From positions 806,001 through 870,000 of the forward strand of contig SWDT01000003.1 in assembly GCA_009193035.1 (NCBI GenBank): a stretch of 64,000 bases of DNA, in the 5' to 3' direction. This stretch comes from Halicephalobus mephisto. Lineage: Eukaryota > Nematoda > Chromadorea > Rhabditida > Panagrolaimidae. The translations under genes and the position numbers were made by a program. Under the pieces are notes generated by a model. The model was not told where the DNA came from. It did not search any database and saw only the letters and a program-made list of their open reading frames with translations. The stretch's first letter is position 1; the number at the start of each line of letters is the position of its first letter. This document shows, in pieces, positions 12,926 through 22,960 of the stretch.

Positions 12926-14240
12926 TACTTAATTACTGTAAAAAGTTTGATTTTGATGTCGACCACTTTACAGACTTCGAGATTGATGATTTTTGACTTT
13001 TTAAAACCGGATTAATGAAATTCAACAAATATCGAAATTAATAATAATTTTAAAATTGTTAATTAAGTAATTTTTTGGAATTTATATAAAAATTAAATTT
13101 TTAGTGCCGGAAAAAAAGGAACACTTGCGTTTGGACAAGATTGCCATTAATCAGCCCTGCGGCAATTGAACGATTTTTTTAAATTTTTCTTGAAGAGACT
13201 TTTTTCGAGAAGAACGTCTTTGCGAATTTATACCTGAAATCTGACACGAGCACTCCACTCGGCAAATTAATTGCCCCAGGCCAAAAGTGAAACCTCTAAA
13301 AACTTGAATAATTTTCGAAAATGAACAAGTTTTAAAAATAAAATTAAAAATTATTTTTATATTTTTTAATTAAAATTTAAAAAATAAAGTTTTAAAATAA
13401 AAAAAATCATTTTGAAATAAAAATAAAAAAATTTACTTTTAAATAAAATAAAAAAAATTATTTTTTAAATAAAAATAAAAAAATTATTTTTTAAATAAAA
13501 ATAAAAAAATTATTTTTTAAATAAAAATAAAAAAAATTACTTTTTTTTAAATAAAAAAATTTCTTAATTTTATTTTTTTTAAATATAAATTTTATTTTTT
13601 AAATAAATTTTTGTAGAATTTTTTAAGCGAAATTTTTGGAATATAAGTAAAAAAAACAAAAAATCGTAAATGAGGAAAGAGCGAGTCGATTTCGGCAATG
13701 ATTTATCAGAATTACTTTTTTCTACTTCCATTCGACCTGGGCGGGAATTCAAAAAACCCAAAAATCATAAAAATAAAAAATGTAACTTTTTAGAATCTAA
13801 ACAAAAATTTAAAATTATAAAAAATAATTTTTTTTAAATTTGAATTTTGATAAAAATTAAATAAATTTTTTATAAATTTCGAAATTTTTATTTTTTTTTG
13901 GTAAAAAAATTCAAAAATTATAAAAATAATTTTTTTTAAATTTGAATTTTTTAATTTAGATAAAAATTAAATAAATTTCGAAATTTTTATTTTTTTTTGG
14001 TAAAAAAATTCAAAAATAATTTTTTTAAATTATATTTTTGGAATAAATTTGATTAAATGTTACTTTTTTATCTTCTTTCATCAGAACCGGAATCGTGAGA
14101 AATAGTGTGATTCATTCTCCTCAAAGAACAGAAGCTGTTTTAAAAGATCATCAGAATTCCGACGGTATTTTCTTCAAAAAATGCCAAATTTTATTTTTTT
14201 ATTCAATAAAAGTACCACATGTTAAATTTAATAAAATAAA
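12926..14240. other. low-complexity AT-rich intergenic DNA
   Basis: Long A/T tracts (13.3-14.05 kb) and a TTCTACTTCCATTCGACC... GCGGGAATTC fragment (about 13.72 kb) that also occurs near 55.3 kb. No gene seen. Confidence 0.5.
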
Positions 14241-14246
14241 TAATTG

Positions 14247-14985
14247 CACTATTGGGATCGGTAAATCGAAGAAAATATAAAAATTAAGATATTCTAGAAA
14301 GTGATCATTTTGAATATCTATCAACCCATGGTGGGATGTAAAATAAGATTTTATTTTTTTATTTTTTTCTAATTCATTCCCCATTGCTCATATATGTCGT
14401 ATTTGCCACAATTTTACCTGGATATTTCCAATGATCCAATAATCACTATTTTTATAAAAATTATAAATTTAAAGTTACTGTAAAAACGAAAAGTTACCGA
14501 AAAAGCAATTTTTTAATATAATCAGTCACTATTGGGATCGGTAAATCGAAGAAAACATAAAAATTTAAAATCTCATTTTACATTCCACCATGGGTTGACA
14601 GATATTCAAAATGATCACTTTCTAGAATACCTTAATTTTTATTTTTTTCTAATTCATTCCCCATTGCTCATATATGTCGTATTTGCCGCAATTTTACCTA
14701 CATATTTCCAATGATCCAATAATCACTATTTTTATAAAAATTATAAATTTAAAGTTACTGTAAAAACGAAAAGTTACCGAAAAAGCAATTTTTTAATATA
14801 ATCAGTCAATATTAGGATCGATAAATCAAAGAAAATATAAACATTAAGATATTCTAGAAAGTGATCATTTTGAATATCTGTCAACCCATGGTGGGATGTA
14901 AAACGAAATTTTAATTTTTTATTTTTTTCTAATTCATTCCCATTGCTCATATATGTCGTATTTGCCGCAATTTTACCTGGATTCT
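14247..14985. repeat. 280-bp tandem repeat (2.6 units) with the middle unit's core inverted
   Basis: The unit start ATTGGGATCGGTAAATCGAA occurs near 14250 and 14530, and a variant near 14810, an exact 280-bp spacing. The outer parts (CATTGCTCATATATGTCGTA, TTTAAAGTTACTGTAAAAAC) are in the same direction in every unit. In units 1 and 3 the roughly 76-bp core reads TTCTAGAAAGTGATCATTTT and then CAACCCATGGTGGGATGTAA. In unit 2 (about 14562-14638) the same core is reverse-complemented. Short AAAAATT / AATTTTT tracts flank the core on either side. Confidence 0.9.
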
Positions 14986-15225
14986 ACTCATAAGTCCTAT
15001 CTTTAGACCGACCGTATTTTCTCCAAGGATTCAACAACATCATTTTAACAAGTAAAAGTACACGTAACTAAGTTTCGAAAAATCATCTCAGCACGAATTA
15101 TTTGGACTTTCCATTCGAGACCGAAAATTGCGGAATCTTAATTCCTTGGTTTTGGAAAAATTTGAATTACATTATTTTTAAAAAATTTTATAAAAAATCT
15201 TCAAAAAATGCTCTCGTCACAAATT

Positions 15226-15418
15226 TTTAGAATTTTCCAATCGGGATTAGAATTTTCCAATTAGGATCAGAATTTTCCAATCGGGATTAGAATTTTCCAA
15301 TTAGGATCAGAACTTTCCAATTAGGACCAGAACTTTCCAATTAGAATCAGAACTTTCCAGTCAGGACCAGAATTTTCCAGTTGGGACCAGAAATTTCCAG
15401 TCGGGACCAGAACTTTAA
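15226..15418. repeat. 20-bp minisatellite, about 9 units
   Basis: Consecutive units of the form AGAAYTTTCCARTYRGGAYC. Units at the left end are the most alike. The array is non-coding, although short frames run through it. Confidence 0.85.
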
Positions 15419-15689
15419 AAATTTAATGTTTATAATTTTAAAAATATTAAATCTCAAGAAATTTAAAATTTTTTTCAAATACCGTAATCCAGGAAATTCA
15501 AAAAATAATTTTTTTATAAAAAATGAAAAAATTGCAGTTTTTACGGAATCTGAGAAAATAGGCAATTTTTGCACGCTGCATTGGATCTATTTTTTCAAAA
15601 AACTCAAATTATTAGGTTTATATTTAAAAAATTTAAAATCACACTTTTTCGAAAACGATGGGAAAACAGATGGTCTTCAAAATTCCAAT

Positions 15690-16170
15690 GCCGAGGTCTA
15701 TAGTGATCGACATCAAAATCGAATTTTCACACAATTAGATAGGCTGGTTGGATATTGCGTGCAAACTGCGGAATTTATTTTGATTCTGAAGTTTTTATAA
15801 ATGTCGACCAAGCTGCCAGAACGTTGCGCGCAAGTTGCAGATTTGGTTTTTACTTTGATTTCGATACATTTGCGAGAAAGTTGCTCGCAACCTGCGGATT
15901 TGATTTCGACTTCGACTTTGATGTCGACCAAGCTGCCAGAACATTGCGCGCAAGCTGCAGATTTGGTTTCGACTTCGACTTTGTTGATCAAATGTTGCGC
16001 GCAACCTGCGGATTTAGCTTTGATATTGATGTTGATCTATTAGTGAGAATGTTGCGCGCAACCTGCGGATTTGGTTTTGGTTTTAATATCTATCAAGCTG
16101 CCCTAATCTTGCGCGCAAGTTGCAGATTTGATTTTGATTTCGCTGGTAAAATGTTGCGCGCAATCTGCAA
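15690..16170. repeat. TTGCGCGCAA palindromic minisatellite, array B (opposite orientation)
   Basis: At least seven cores (TTGCGCGCAA or one mismatch), each followed by (G/C)(T/C)TGC(A/G)GATTTG and a TTTTGATTTCGA-like spacer. They are preceded by GTCGACCAAGCTGCCAGAA in the best units. Orientation is the reverse of the 12.5 kb and 45.4 kb arrays. The 150-codon plus frame across it is a repeat artefact. Confidence 0.8.
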
Positions 16171-16619
16171 AATTTTCTTTAATATAGATTTTTTATATAC
16201 CTCAATATAGAATTTTAAAAAATATCACACTTTATTGAATTTCTTTCATTTTAAAATTCGTGGGAAAAACGGGTCCAGACCAGATGGAAGACGGAATTTC
16301 GAACGGGATCAAAAAGGAAAGAACGGCTTGCGCAATCGAGTCTTCCCGCCACCTTCGAAAATCGACAATTAAATTCTCCAAAAAAAACAACAATAATAAA
16401 GTCGGTTTTTTGGAGATTTATGAAATAAAAATAAACATATGAATTTCAAAAGGCGCCGCCGCAGTCTCGACCATTTTTATCGTTTTCTTTGTGCCGAAAA
16501 GACAGGTTTGACCTCAAGAGTAATAACAAAGGATACTGTAGAATCCACATGAAAAATGAAAATTGCAATTGTTGAAAAATTTGAAATTAAATAACTTTTG
16601 GAACATTTAGTGGTCTTCT
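16171..16619. other. intergenic, nothing identified
   Basis: Contains a GC-richer stretch (16260-16350) that shares GGGAAAAACGGGTC with 11.66 kb. No convincing coding frame. Confidence 0.4.
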
Positions 16620-17105
16620 GTCATCAATGTCGACTTGGTTCAGGTCCTGCCAGGTTGGTCTAGGTCCTTCTAGACCATTTCGTAATTCTTTAGTATAAAT
16701 GTATCACTATTTTAGGTATTTTAAAGTGCTCTGATATCTTCCATCTACATTACTTTGATTCAGGTCCTGTTAGGCTGGTCTAGGTCCTTTTGAAACTGAC
16801 CTGAGATCTTCCAGACTATTTCGTAATTTTTCGATCCTAATATATTCTTGCTTTAGACCTTTTTAAATTGCTTTAAGTCTTTCAAAGTATTCTGACATCT
16901 TACATTTATACGGTCCTGCTTTAAGCTCTGTTGAGTTGATCTAGATCCTTTTGACCTTTCTGAAACTTTTAATTTAGGTCCTTCTAGACCCTTCCTTTGT
17001 CCCATTTAATAGGACCTAAATTACTGGTACGTAAATAAGTCTAGGTCCTTTTAGGTCATCCTGAAAACTGCAATTCAGTCTTTTAGGCTGTTTTACAATT
17101 GACCA
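16620..17105 (+). repeat. AGGTCC-rich repeat, forward copy
   Basis: Degenerate units contain TTCAGGTCCTG(C/T)(C/T)AGG, TTGGTCTAGGTCCTTCTAGA and CCATTTCGTAAT. The reverse complement of the same family lies at 21.00-21.47 kb. The two copies face each other across the secreted-protein gene and the tRNA-like relic. Confidence 0.65.
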
Positions 17106-17662
17106 AAAAGACACAAAACTTGAATCCGATCAGTAAATCTCCAAATTCCGCAATACAAATTTTGGTTTATCTGTTGCTTAGTTCACGAGAAAAAAGTACA
17201 TTATCCAGTTCATTCCTGTACATAACATCATCATCGTCAATGTAACAGTGTCTGCCGATGGGGTCGAAAGCAAAAAACAAAAGTTTAAAAAAGTAAAAAA
17301 AAGTAAAAAAAAGTTTAAAAAAAAGTAAAAAAAAGTAAAAAAAGTTAAAAGAAAAATAAAAAAAAGTTTAAAAAGTTAAAAAAAAGTAAAAAAAGGAGAG
17401 TAGGCTAAGTGAACACGTGTTTTGCGCCCACGTAAAAGAGAAAAATTGAGAAAGGAGTGTCCCGCAACGAAAAGAAGAAGACGCGGGCGAAAAAATTTTC
17501 AACTTATTGTTGTTGTTTGTAATTTTTAAAAGAAGTTATTTTTGTAACTGTTTGTAATCTTTTGTAAAATTCAATATCTGATCTCAGTCAGTGAGGCGGA
17601 AAGTATAAACTTCGAAAATCTCTTCAGTGCCTGATGATATCATTTTTCTGATTTTGTTTGTG

Positions 17663-17818
17663 ATGGAAAATCATAAAGTTAAAATTTTTCGGAAATTTGG
17701 AATTCAAAATTATAATCAGATTACGATGATTTCTGATGTCAACGAAATCGAATCCGATGTTGTCGACAGAGCTCCCGAATCGGAAAATGACGAGGATAAT
17801 GCAAATTTGTCCGTCTAA
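17663..17818 (+). CDS. possible short acidic-tailed ORF upstream of the secreted-protein gene
   Basis: A 51-codon frame starts at ATG 17663 and ends in an acidic stretch (ESENDEDNANLSV) at 17818, 28 bases before the TATA box of the next gene. An acceptor-like CTCTTCAG lies at about 17626. Composition looks more coding-like than the neighbouring low-complexity DNA. I recognise no family and cannot place other exons, so it may be a last exon, a tiny gene or chance. Confidence 0.25.
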   Translation: MENHKVKIFRKFGIQNYNQITMISDVNEIESDVVDRAPESENDEDNANLSV

Positions 17819-17845
17819 CCCTGGGGGGTTGAGACTGAAAACTTC

Positions 17846-17853
17846 TATATAAG
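17846..17853 (+). promoter_or_regulatory. TATA box of the secreted-protein gene
   Basis: TATATAAG lies 74 bases upstream of the start codon at 17920. This places a transcription start at about 17877 with a short 5' UTR. A strong TATA box agrees with the GC-richer codon usage of the gene. Confidence 0.75.
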
Positions 17854-17919
17854 CAGGATTCTGAATCGAAAAAATCAGAATTGAAGCTTCAGCAGCATTG
17901 CATAGAAGCCAAACCGAGA

Positions 17920-19549
17920 ATGCAGAAGAAATTCCTTCTTGCCCTCCTCTTCGGAGCCCTCATCGCCTTGTCTTCCTGTAAGTTTTTCGAAGAATTTTAA
18001 TTTTCCACAAGCTAGAGGGAGATTTCGAGGATCTCATAGGAGTTTCCGAAACCTCCAAAAGACTCTTGAAAAATTCTAGAATTCCATAAAGATGTTCAGA
18101 AGTCTTTAGAAGGCTTTTCAAAGATTCTAAAATTCCATAAAGATGTTCAGAATTCTTTAGAAGGCTTTTGAAAGATTCTAAAATTCCATAAAGATGTTCA
18201 AAAGTCTTTAGAAGGCTTCTGAAATCTTCCAAAATTCCATAAAGATATTCAGAATTCTTTGGAAGGCTTTTGAAATCTTCTAGAATTCTACAAAAGTCCT
18301 CAGAATCCTTCTAGAAGCTCTTAAGATTCTGGAAATTTCCAAATCTTCAAGAATCCAATAAAATCTGGAATCAAAGATTCTAGAAAATTTTCTGATTTTT
18401 ACAGTAATGTGATTTTTGTTTTTAGTCCCCTCGATTAGAGCTGAAGATGACTCTGGAAACGATTCTGGATGCTCCGATGACAGTAAAGGGTCTTCATCTG
18501 GAGACTGTGCCGGAGATTCTTCGGAAAGTAAAGATGCCGGTTCTTGGGAAAAATCCTTCGAAAAACATAAGGAAAAACATCACGAATTGACCGACGGAGC
18601 TGAAGAAAACGACGGAAATTGCCAACTCATCGATGGACTTACTGAGATCTCCTTGACTCTCACTGGAGAATCTTACACTTACTTCCAACAATTCATCGTC
18701 AAATTGAAGACTCAACTTTCCATCAGTGTTGACGTCAGTGTTGTGTCTTCTTTGATCATCGACTTCCAAGGCGAGTATCCCGACGTCTGGGCCCAAGTAC
18801 AGTACCAGAACATCTCCACCTGGGGCGTTCTGGCCAGATACAGCAAAGTCGTCGCTTTTGAACTTTCTCAAACCGTTTCTACCGTTGCTGTTCTTGATGA
18901 AGAAGATAATTGTGCTTTGATTGAGGCCTTTTTGAACTTCTCTCAGGTCGAAGGACTCCAAGCCGCCGCTCAAGGATTCTGCGACGACGAACTTCGTCCT
19001 TTCTTGTTGAACACCACTCTTGTCGGAAAGAAAAAAGTCATCGCCATCGGCCACTTGATCCAGCAATTCGTCAACAGAAATCCTTCTTATAAAGCTTTCC
19101 TCAAGGCCAAAATTCATGGATGGGGAAATTTGAAGAAATATCTTTATCTTTCTCAACAATTCACCCAACTCAGATGGGTCAAGAGCGTCCTCAAGGGCGG
19201 TGCTTCTGAAAACGTCCTCGTCGTCGCTTTGAAGGCGAAATACGAACAGCTTCTGATCAGCGGACCTTTGACCCTTGCTCTCCAGTTCCAGAACATCATT
19301 GAACAAATCGAAATCGAATTTTCTTCCGTTACTTCCTTCCGCGGCCGTCTGGCTTTCTTCATCAAGGTCCTTCGTGCTCAGGGCAGACTCAATTGGGACG
19401 TCTTACAGTACTTCTATGATGTGTATCTCACCGGATTCGGAAACATCTTCGACCTCCTCCATTGCGGTCCTTATCTCCTCACCGATCCTCTTACTGTAGC
19501 CACTGCATCCACCACTTGCAGCTGCACCTGCACCACTCCCAGCGCCTGA
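17920..19549 (+). CDS. secreted protein of unknown family with three degenerate internal repeats
   Basis: Exon 1 (17920-17977) encodes MQKKFLLALLFGALIALSS; exon 2 runs 18426-19549 (donor TCCT|GTAAGT, acceptor TTTTTAG). The frame is continuous and gives 393 aa. Residues 1-25 form a clear signal peptide, cut about after IRA. A low-complexity S/D/G/C stretch follows (EDDSGNDSGCSDDSK), then a K/H/E-rich linker and a helical body. Three degenerate repeats of about 90-100 residues can be read in the body. They are anchored by DFQGEYPDVWAQ...STWGVLARYS, QFVNRNPSYKAF...HGWGNLKKYL and KVLRAQGRLNWD...LTGFGNIFD. The first two are preceded by a shared N-C-x-L-I-x-x-L pattern. The C-terminus is C/T-rich (TCSCTCTTPSA). 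Codons favour C-ending forms, unlike most neighbours, suggesting high expression. I do not recognise the family. Confidence 0.9.
18000..18340. repeat. 51-bp tandem repeat filling the intron of the secreted-protein gene
   Basis: CCATAAAGATGTTCAGAA recurs near 18083, 18134, 18185 and 18235, followed by TCTTTAGAAGGCTTTTGAAA. The 51-bp period is divisible by three, so a 90-codon minus-strand frame appears across it. Confidence 0.8.
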
Positions 19550-19637
19550 TCCATTCCTCCAATGGAACCCTAGAGTAGCAAGTGCTCGTGTTCATCGACC
19601 CCTTTTGTCACTTTCAATGAGTTGACTGATTTATTAG

Positions 19638-19643
19638 AATAAA
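19638..19643 (+). terminator. polyadenylation signal of the secreted-protein gene
   Basis: AATAAA lies 89 bases after the stop codon, in a normal 3' UTR position. Confidence 0.7.
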
Positions 19644-19689
19644 CCGGGTGTGAGTAAAATCGGAGGATTACAGATTGAATTGGATTAAT

Positions 19690-20505
19690 TTCTTCAATAA
19701 TCAAATTTCTGTAATTTTTTTCACAATTAATTAAAAATTTGAATTTTTGAAAATTTTAAACTTTTCAAAAATTTGAATTTTTGGGAATTCTAAATTTTTC
19801 AAAAATATGAAATTTTTGAAGATTTTAAAATTTATAAAAATTTCAATTTTTGGGAATTTTGAAATTCTAACATTTATGAAAATTTCAATTTTTTTGGAAA
19901 ATTTTAAATCATGGTAATTTTTTAGAATCTAGTAAGAGATTTTGGAACCTTTTTCCACTTTTACAGAAGCTTCTGAAGCCTTACAGTATCTTATGGAAGT
20001 TTCTGAAAATTTCCAAAATTTTTTAAAACTTGTAATTTTCAAAAATTTTTTAGATTTTTTGAATTTCTTTGAAAAATTACAAAACATGATAATTTTCTAG
20101 AATCCAGTCCGAGATTCTGAAAGTCTGAAAAATGATACAAAATTTTCTACAATAAAGTCGAAAAATTTTCGAAAATTTTCAAATTTTATAAATTTCAATT
20201 TCTAATATTTCGTATAAAATTCCCGTTGAGACCATTTCGAAAAATCTAATTCTAATTTCTCTAATAGTGTAATTTTGCAAATTTTGTTTTTTCCAAAGTC
20301 ATAAATATCGGAACTTGCACGCGTTTTCGATTGAAATAATTAAATTCCAAAGGTTGCCGACCGAGAGGCAAACAAAGAATCTGAATCAAAATTGACAGTT
20401 TTGTGTTTTTTCGGATTCTTTGATCGAATTCCGATTAATGTTGAATAGTGCCGTTCTGGGGGAAATAAAACTGTTAATTTAAGTTTTTTCGAAAAAGATG
20501 AGGCG
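19690..20505. other. low-complexity intergenic DNA
   Basis: Degenerate AAAATTTGAATTTTTG repeats to about 20.2 kb, then mixed sequence. No gene or RNA seen. Confidence 0.5.
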
Positions 20506-20507
20506 AG

Positions 20508-20580
20508 TTTGTTTTGTAGCGCAGTGGTTGGTGCGCGTGACTTTCAACTTGCGAGACACAGGTTCGATCCTCGTCAATTG
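20508..20580 (+). pseudogene. tRNA-like relic or tRNA-derived SINE head
   Basis: TAGCGCAGTGGTTGG (20517-20531) matches a Pol III A box, and GGTTCGATCC (20561-20570) a perfect B box, at tRNA spacing. The D arm folds well (GCGC/GCGC). The anticodon stem has mismatches at three of five pairs, with a loop that would present CAA. The acceptor 3' strand (CAATTGG) has no matching 5' strand. I therefore call it a decayed tRNA or the head of a tRNA-derived SINE rather than a working tRNA gene. The following 150 bases (GGAAGGAGAAGGTTTTACAT onward) could be the SINE body. Confidence 0.6.
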
Positions 20581-20999
20581 GAAGGAGAAGGTTTTACATG
20601 GAAGTTTCTAAAAGCAAATCCCGTCTTTGGCGGGATAGCTGCCAGGACGAAAGGGAATCCGGCGTCCTTGAGCACTAAATCAATCAAAAACAATTGGCCG
20701 AAATTGGAAATTAAATGTTGCATTTGAAAGTCGTTAGGTTCGTTTTTCACGGTCAAACTTGTTCTTTCAAAAAAGAACGTCACTCATAAATTTCGCCGAC
20801 GACAGTTCCCCGTCGAGTTCCCGGAATCCGATTTCCGAGGGACCTTCGTCGTTTTCAAATACAATTATTTTTTGCAGAAGTTCGTTACTGATTTTATTAC
20901 ATTTTCGACATCATAGAAAGTTTTTAAAATATTTTTATAAAAAAATTTAATTTAAACTTTATTTCACACTTTAAGAATTCGTTTTATATCTTCTTTGTT
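20581..20999. other. intergenic, possible SINE body
   Basis: GC-richer than its surroundings to about 20.85 kb. It contains CCCGTCTTTGGCGGGATAGC, a GGCGGGA motif and a CAAAGACGGG-type short hairpin. No coding frame was supported. Confidence 0.35.
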
Positions 21000-21470
21000 A
21001 TTTTTGGAAGGACCTAAGCAGCCTGAAGAGACCTAAATTAAGACCATGAGAAGACTATAAGATGGTCTGGAAGGACCTAGGCTAGTTTAGTAGGACCTAA
21101 ATTGAAATACATGAATGAAATAGTAATATCGAATGGCCTAGAAGGACCTAATCAACCTGAAGAGACCTAATCTAGGATGTAGGAAAATTTCGAAAGGACC
21201 TAGATTAGTCTACTAGGACTTAAATCAAGATCCCACTAGTATAAAACGACTGACGAATGGTCTAGAAGGACCTAGCTTGGTCTGAAAAGATCTAAACCAG
21301 AACCGTATGTGTGGGAAAGGAATGTCATATAACCTGAAAGGATCTAATCAACCTGAAGAGACCTAAATCCAGGATGTAAGGAAGTTTTAAAACAATCTGA
21401 AAGGACCTACAGTAGTCTAAAAAGACCCAATCCAGGACTTTTTTAGTACAAGTAAACTCTGAAATGATCT
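21000..21470 (-). repeat. AGGTCC-rich repeat, inverted copy
   Basis: Degenerate units with GGTCTGGAAGGACCTAGGCT, GTAGGACCTAAAT and GCCTGAAGAGACCTAA. These are the reverse complement of the 16.62-17.10 kb family. Confidence 0.65.
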
Positions 21471-22540
21471 GGAAGTTGTTCATATCTAAAACTTGTATTT
21501 ATTTCGTAATTTCTGGATTTATTAAAATGTTCATTTATTTTTCATCAATTTTAGTACTATTTATTTGAACAAAATCAGTTTATAAAAAAATTGTAATCAA
21601 TAAAATAAAAATTTTAAATAAAATAAAAAATTAAATAAATTTAGAAAAACTTAGGTTATATAAAAAAAATTAATTTAAAAAAATTTAAATAAAAAACTAA
21701 AATAAAATAATAAAATTTAAATAAAATAAAAATTTTAAATAAAATAAAAAATTTAAATAAAGTAAAAAACTAAAATAAAATAATAAAATTTAAATTAAAT
21801 CAAAAAATGAGATTAAGTCGAAAAATGATAAACAAAGTGATTTCCATACAGATCATGTCACAAAAATTCCGAGTTATTATCAGATCAACGGCGCTTACGA
21901 AACATGATTCCGGTCAACTTTTACGTATTCAGGCCGTTTTTAGAAATTCAAAATCATGTTCAAATTGATTCAAAAAAATCAATTTAATCGTAAATAGTAC
22001 AATTCTAAAAAAATAAAAAAATTATTTAAGATAAAAATTTATTTAAAATCAAAAATAAAACAAATTATTTAAAATCAAAAATAAAAAATTATTCAAAATT
22101 AAAAATTAAAATTTATTTAAAATCAAAAATTAAATTAAAAAGTTTAAAATTATTTAAAGTTAAAAAAAAACTAAAATTGTTTAAAAATTAAAAATTAAAA
22201 TTATTTAAAATCAAAATTAAAATTTGTTTAAAATCAAAAATAAAACAAATTATTTAAAATTAAAAATTAAAAATTAAATTTAAATTTAAAAATTTTAAAT
22301 TATTTAAAATTTAAAAAAAACTAAAATTGTTTAAAAATTTTTAAAAAAATTTAAATTATTTCAGATCAAACACATCCATGTACCGACCTCGAACGACGCT
22401 TTTCGTCTTGAGACCTTTAAATTTCTAAAATTAATCCACATTTGTCAAAAAATCGAAATTTTTTATGACCTTCCACGTGACTAAAACGACAAACAATAAA
22501 TAACACAAAATATCCAAAAAATCAAAAATTTGAAAAGTTT
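21471..22540. other. A/T homopolymer-like intergenic DNA
   Basis: AAAATTTAAATAAAATAAAA-type sequence, with one less repetitive island at about 21830-21960. No gene. Confidence 0.5.
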
Positions 22541-22547
22541 GAAAAAT

Positions 22548-22805
22548 CTACTTGAGGATCCTGATCATTTCGCGAGTTATCTCGATTCCTTTGAGGAGGG
22601 CGTCGATGGACTTCTTGACGGACTTGGAGTCCCCACAGAGGGCCTTGACTTTGATCATCTCCAGTTGGCTCTCCAGTTTCTTCACCAATTCGGCTTTTTG
22701 AACATTTTTCGATTTTTTAATTGTTTTTTTTGAAATTTTAGAAAAATGAAAATTTTCAGAAGCTACAGAATTCGTCGAAGAAAATGAACCAGAACAAGGC
22801 GCCAT
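22548..22805 (-). CDS. small Lys/Ser-rich protein of unknown function
   Basis: A single-exon frame of 85 codons from ATG at 22805 (MAPCSGSFSSTNS) to the stop at 22548. The N-terminal 25 residues are S/N-rich, then K-rich (KISKKTIKKSKNVQ). Two amphipathic helices follow (ELVKKLESQLEMIKVKAL and SKSVKKSIDALLKGIEITRE), which suggests a coiled-coil or helical-hairpin partner protein. A TATA box lies 40 bases upstream. No signal peptide or membrane segment is present. I do not recognise the family. Confidence 0.6.
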   Translation of the reverse strand: MAPCSGSFSSTNSVASENFHFSKISKKTIKKSKNVQKAELVKKLESQLEMIKVKALCGDSKSVKKSIDALLKGIEITREMIRILK

Positions 22806-22844
22806 ATTCAAAAAATAAAAAACAAAGATTTTTGGATTTTTTCG

Positions 22845-22852
22845 TTTTTATA
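22845..22852 (-). promoter_or_regulatory. TATA box of the small 85-aa gene
   Basis: Reading the minus strand, CATATAAAAACG lies about 40 bases upstream of the ATG at 22805. A GC-richer block (22853-22960, with CCGGCAACCGTTGGGG and CCCCTCAGGGC) sits directly behind it and may hold promoter-proximal sites. Confidence 0.6.
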
Positions 22853-22960
22853 TGCCGTCACTGGAACCCACATGCCCTCCGGCAACCGTTGGGGTCTATC
22901 CCCATGTCTCCAGCGGTTGACTTCCCCTCAGGGCTAGACCTTCTTTTTGGACAAAAGTCT

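Noticed and set aside
15755..16210. 150-codon plus frame with repeated D/F/A/R motifs
   Set aside because: Produced by the TTGCGCGCAA minisatellite; overlapping frames on both strands are open as well.
17960..18232. 90-codon minus frame with a regular 17-residue repeat
   Set aside because: It lies in the intron of the secreted-protein gene and is caused by the 51-bp tandem repeat.
18494..19306. 270-codon minus frame
   Set aside because: Exact antisense of the well-supported secreted-protein exon; open because of that exon's codon bias.
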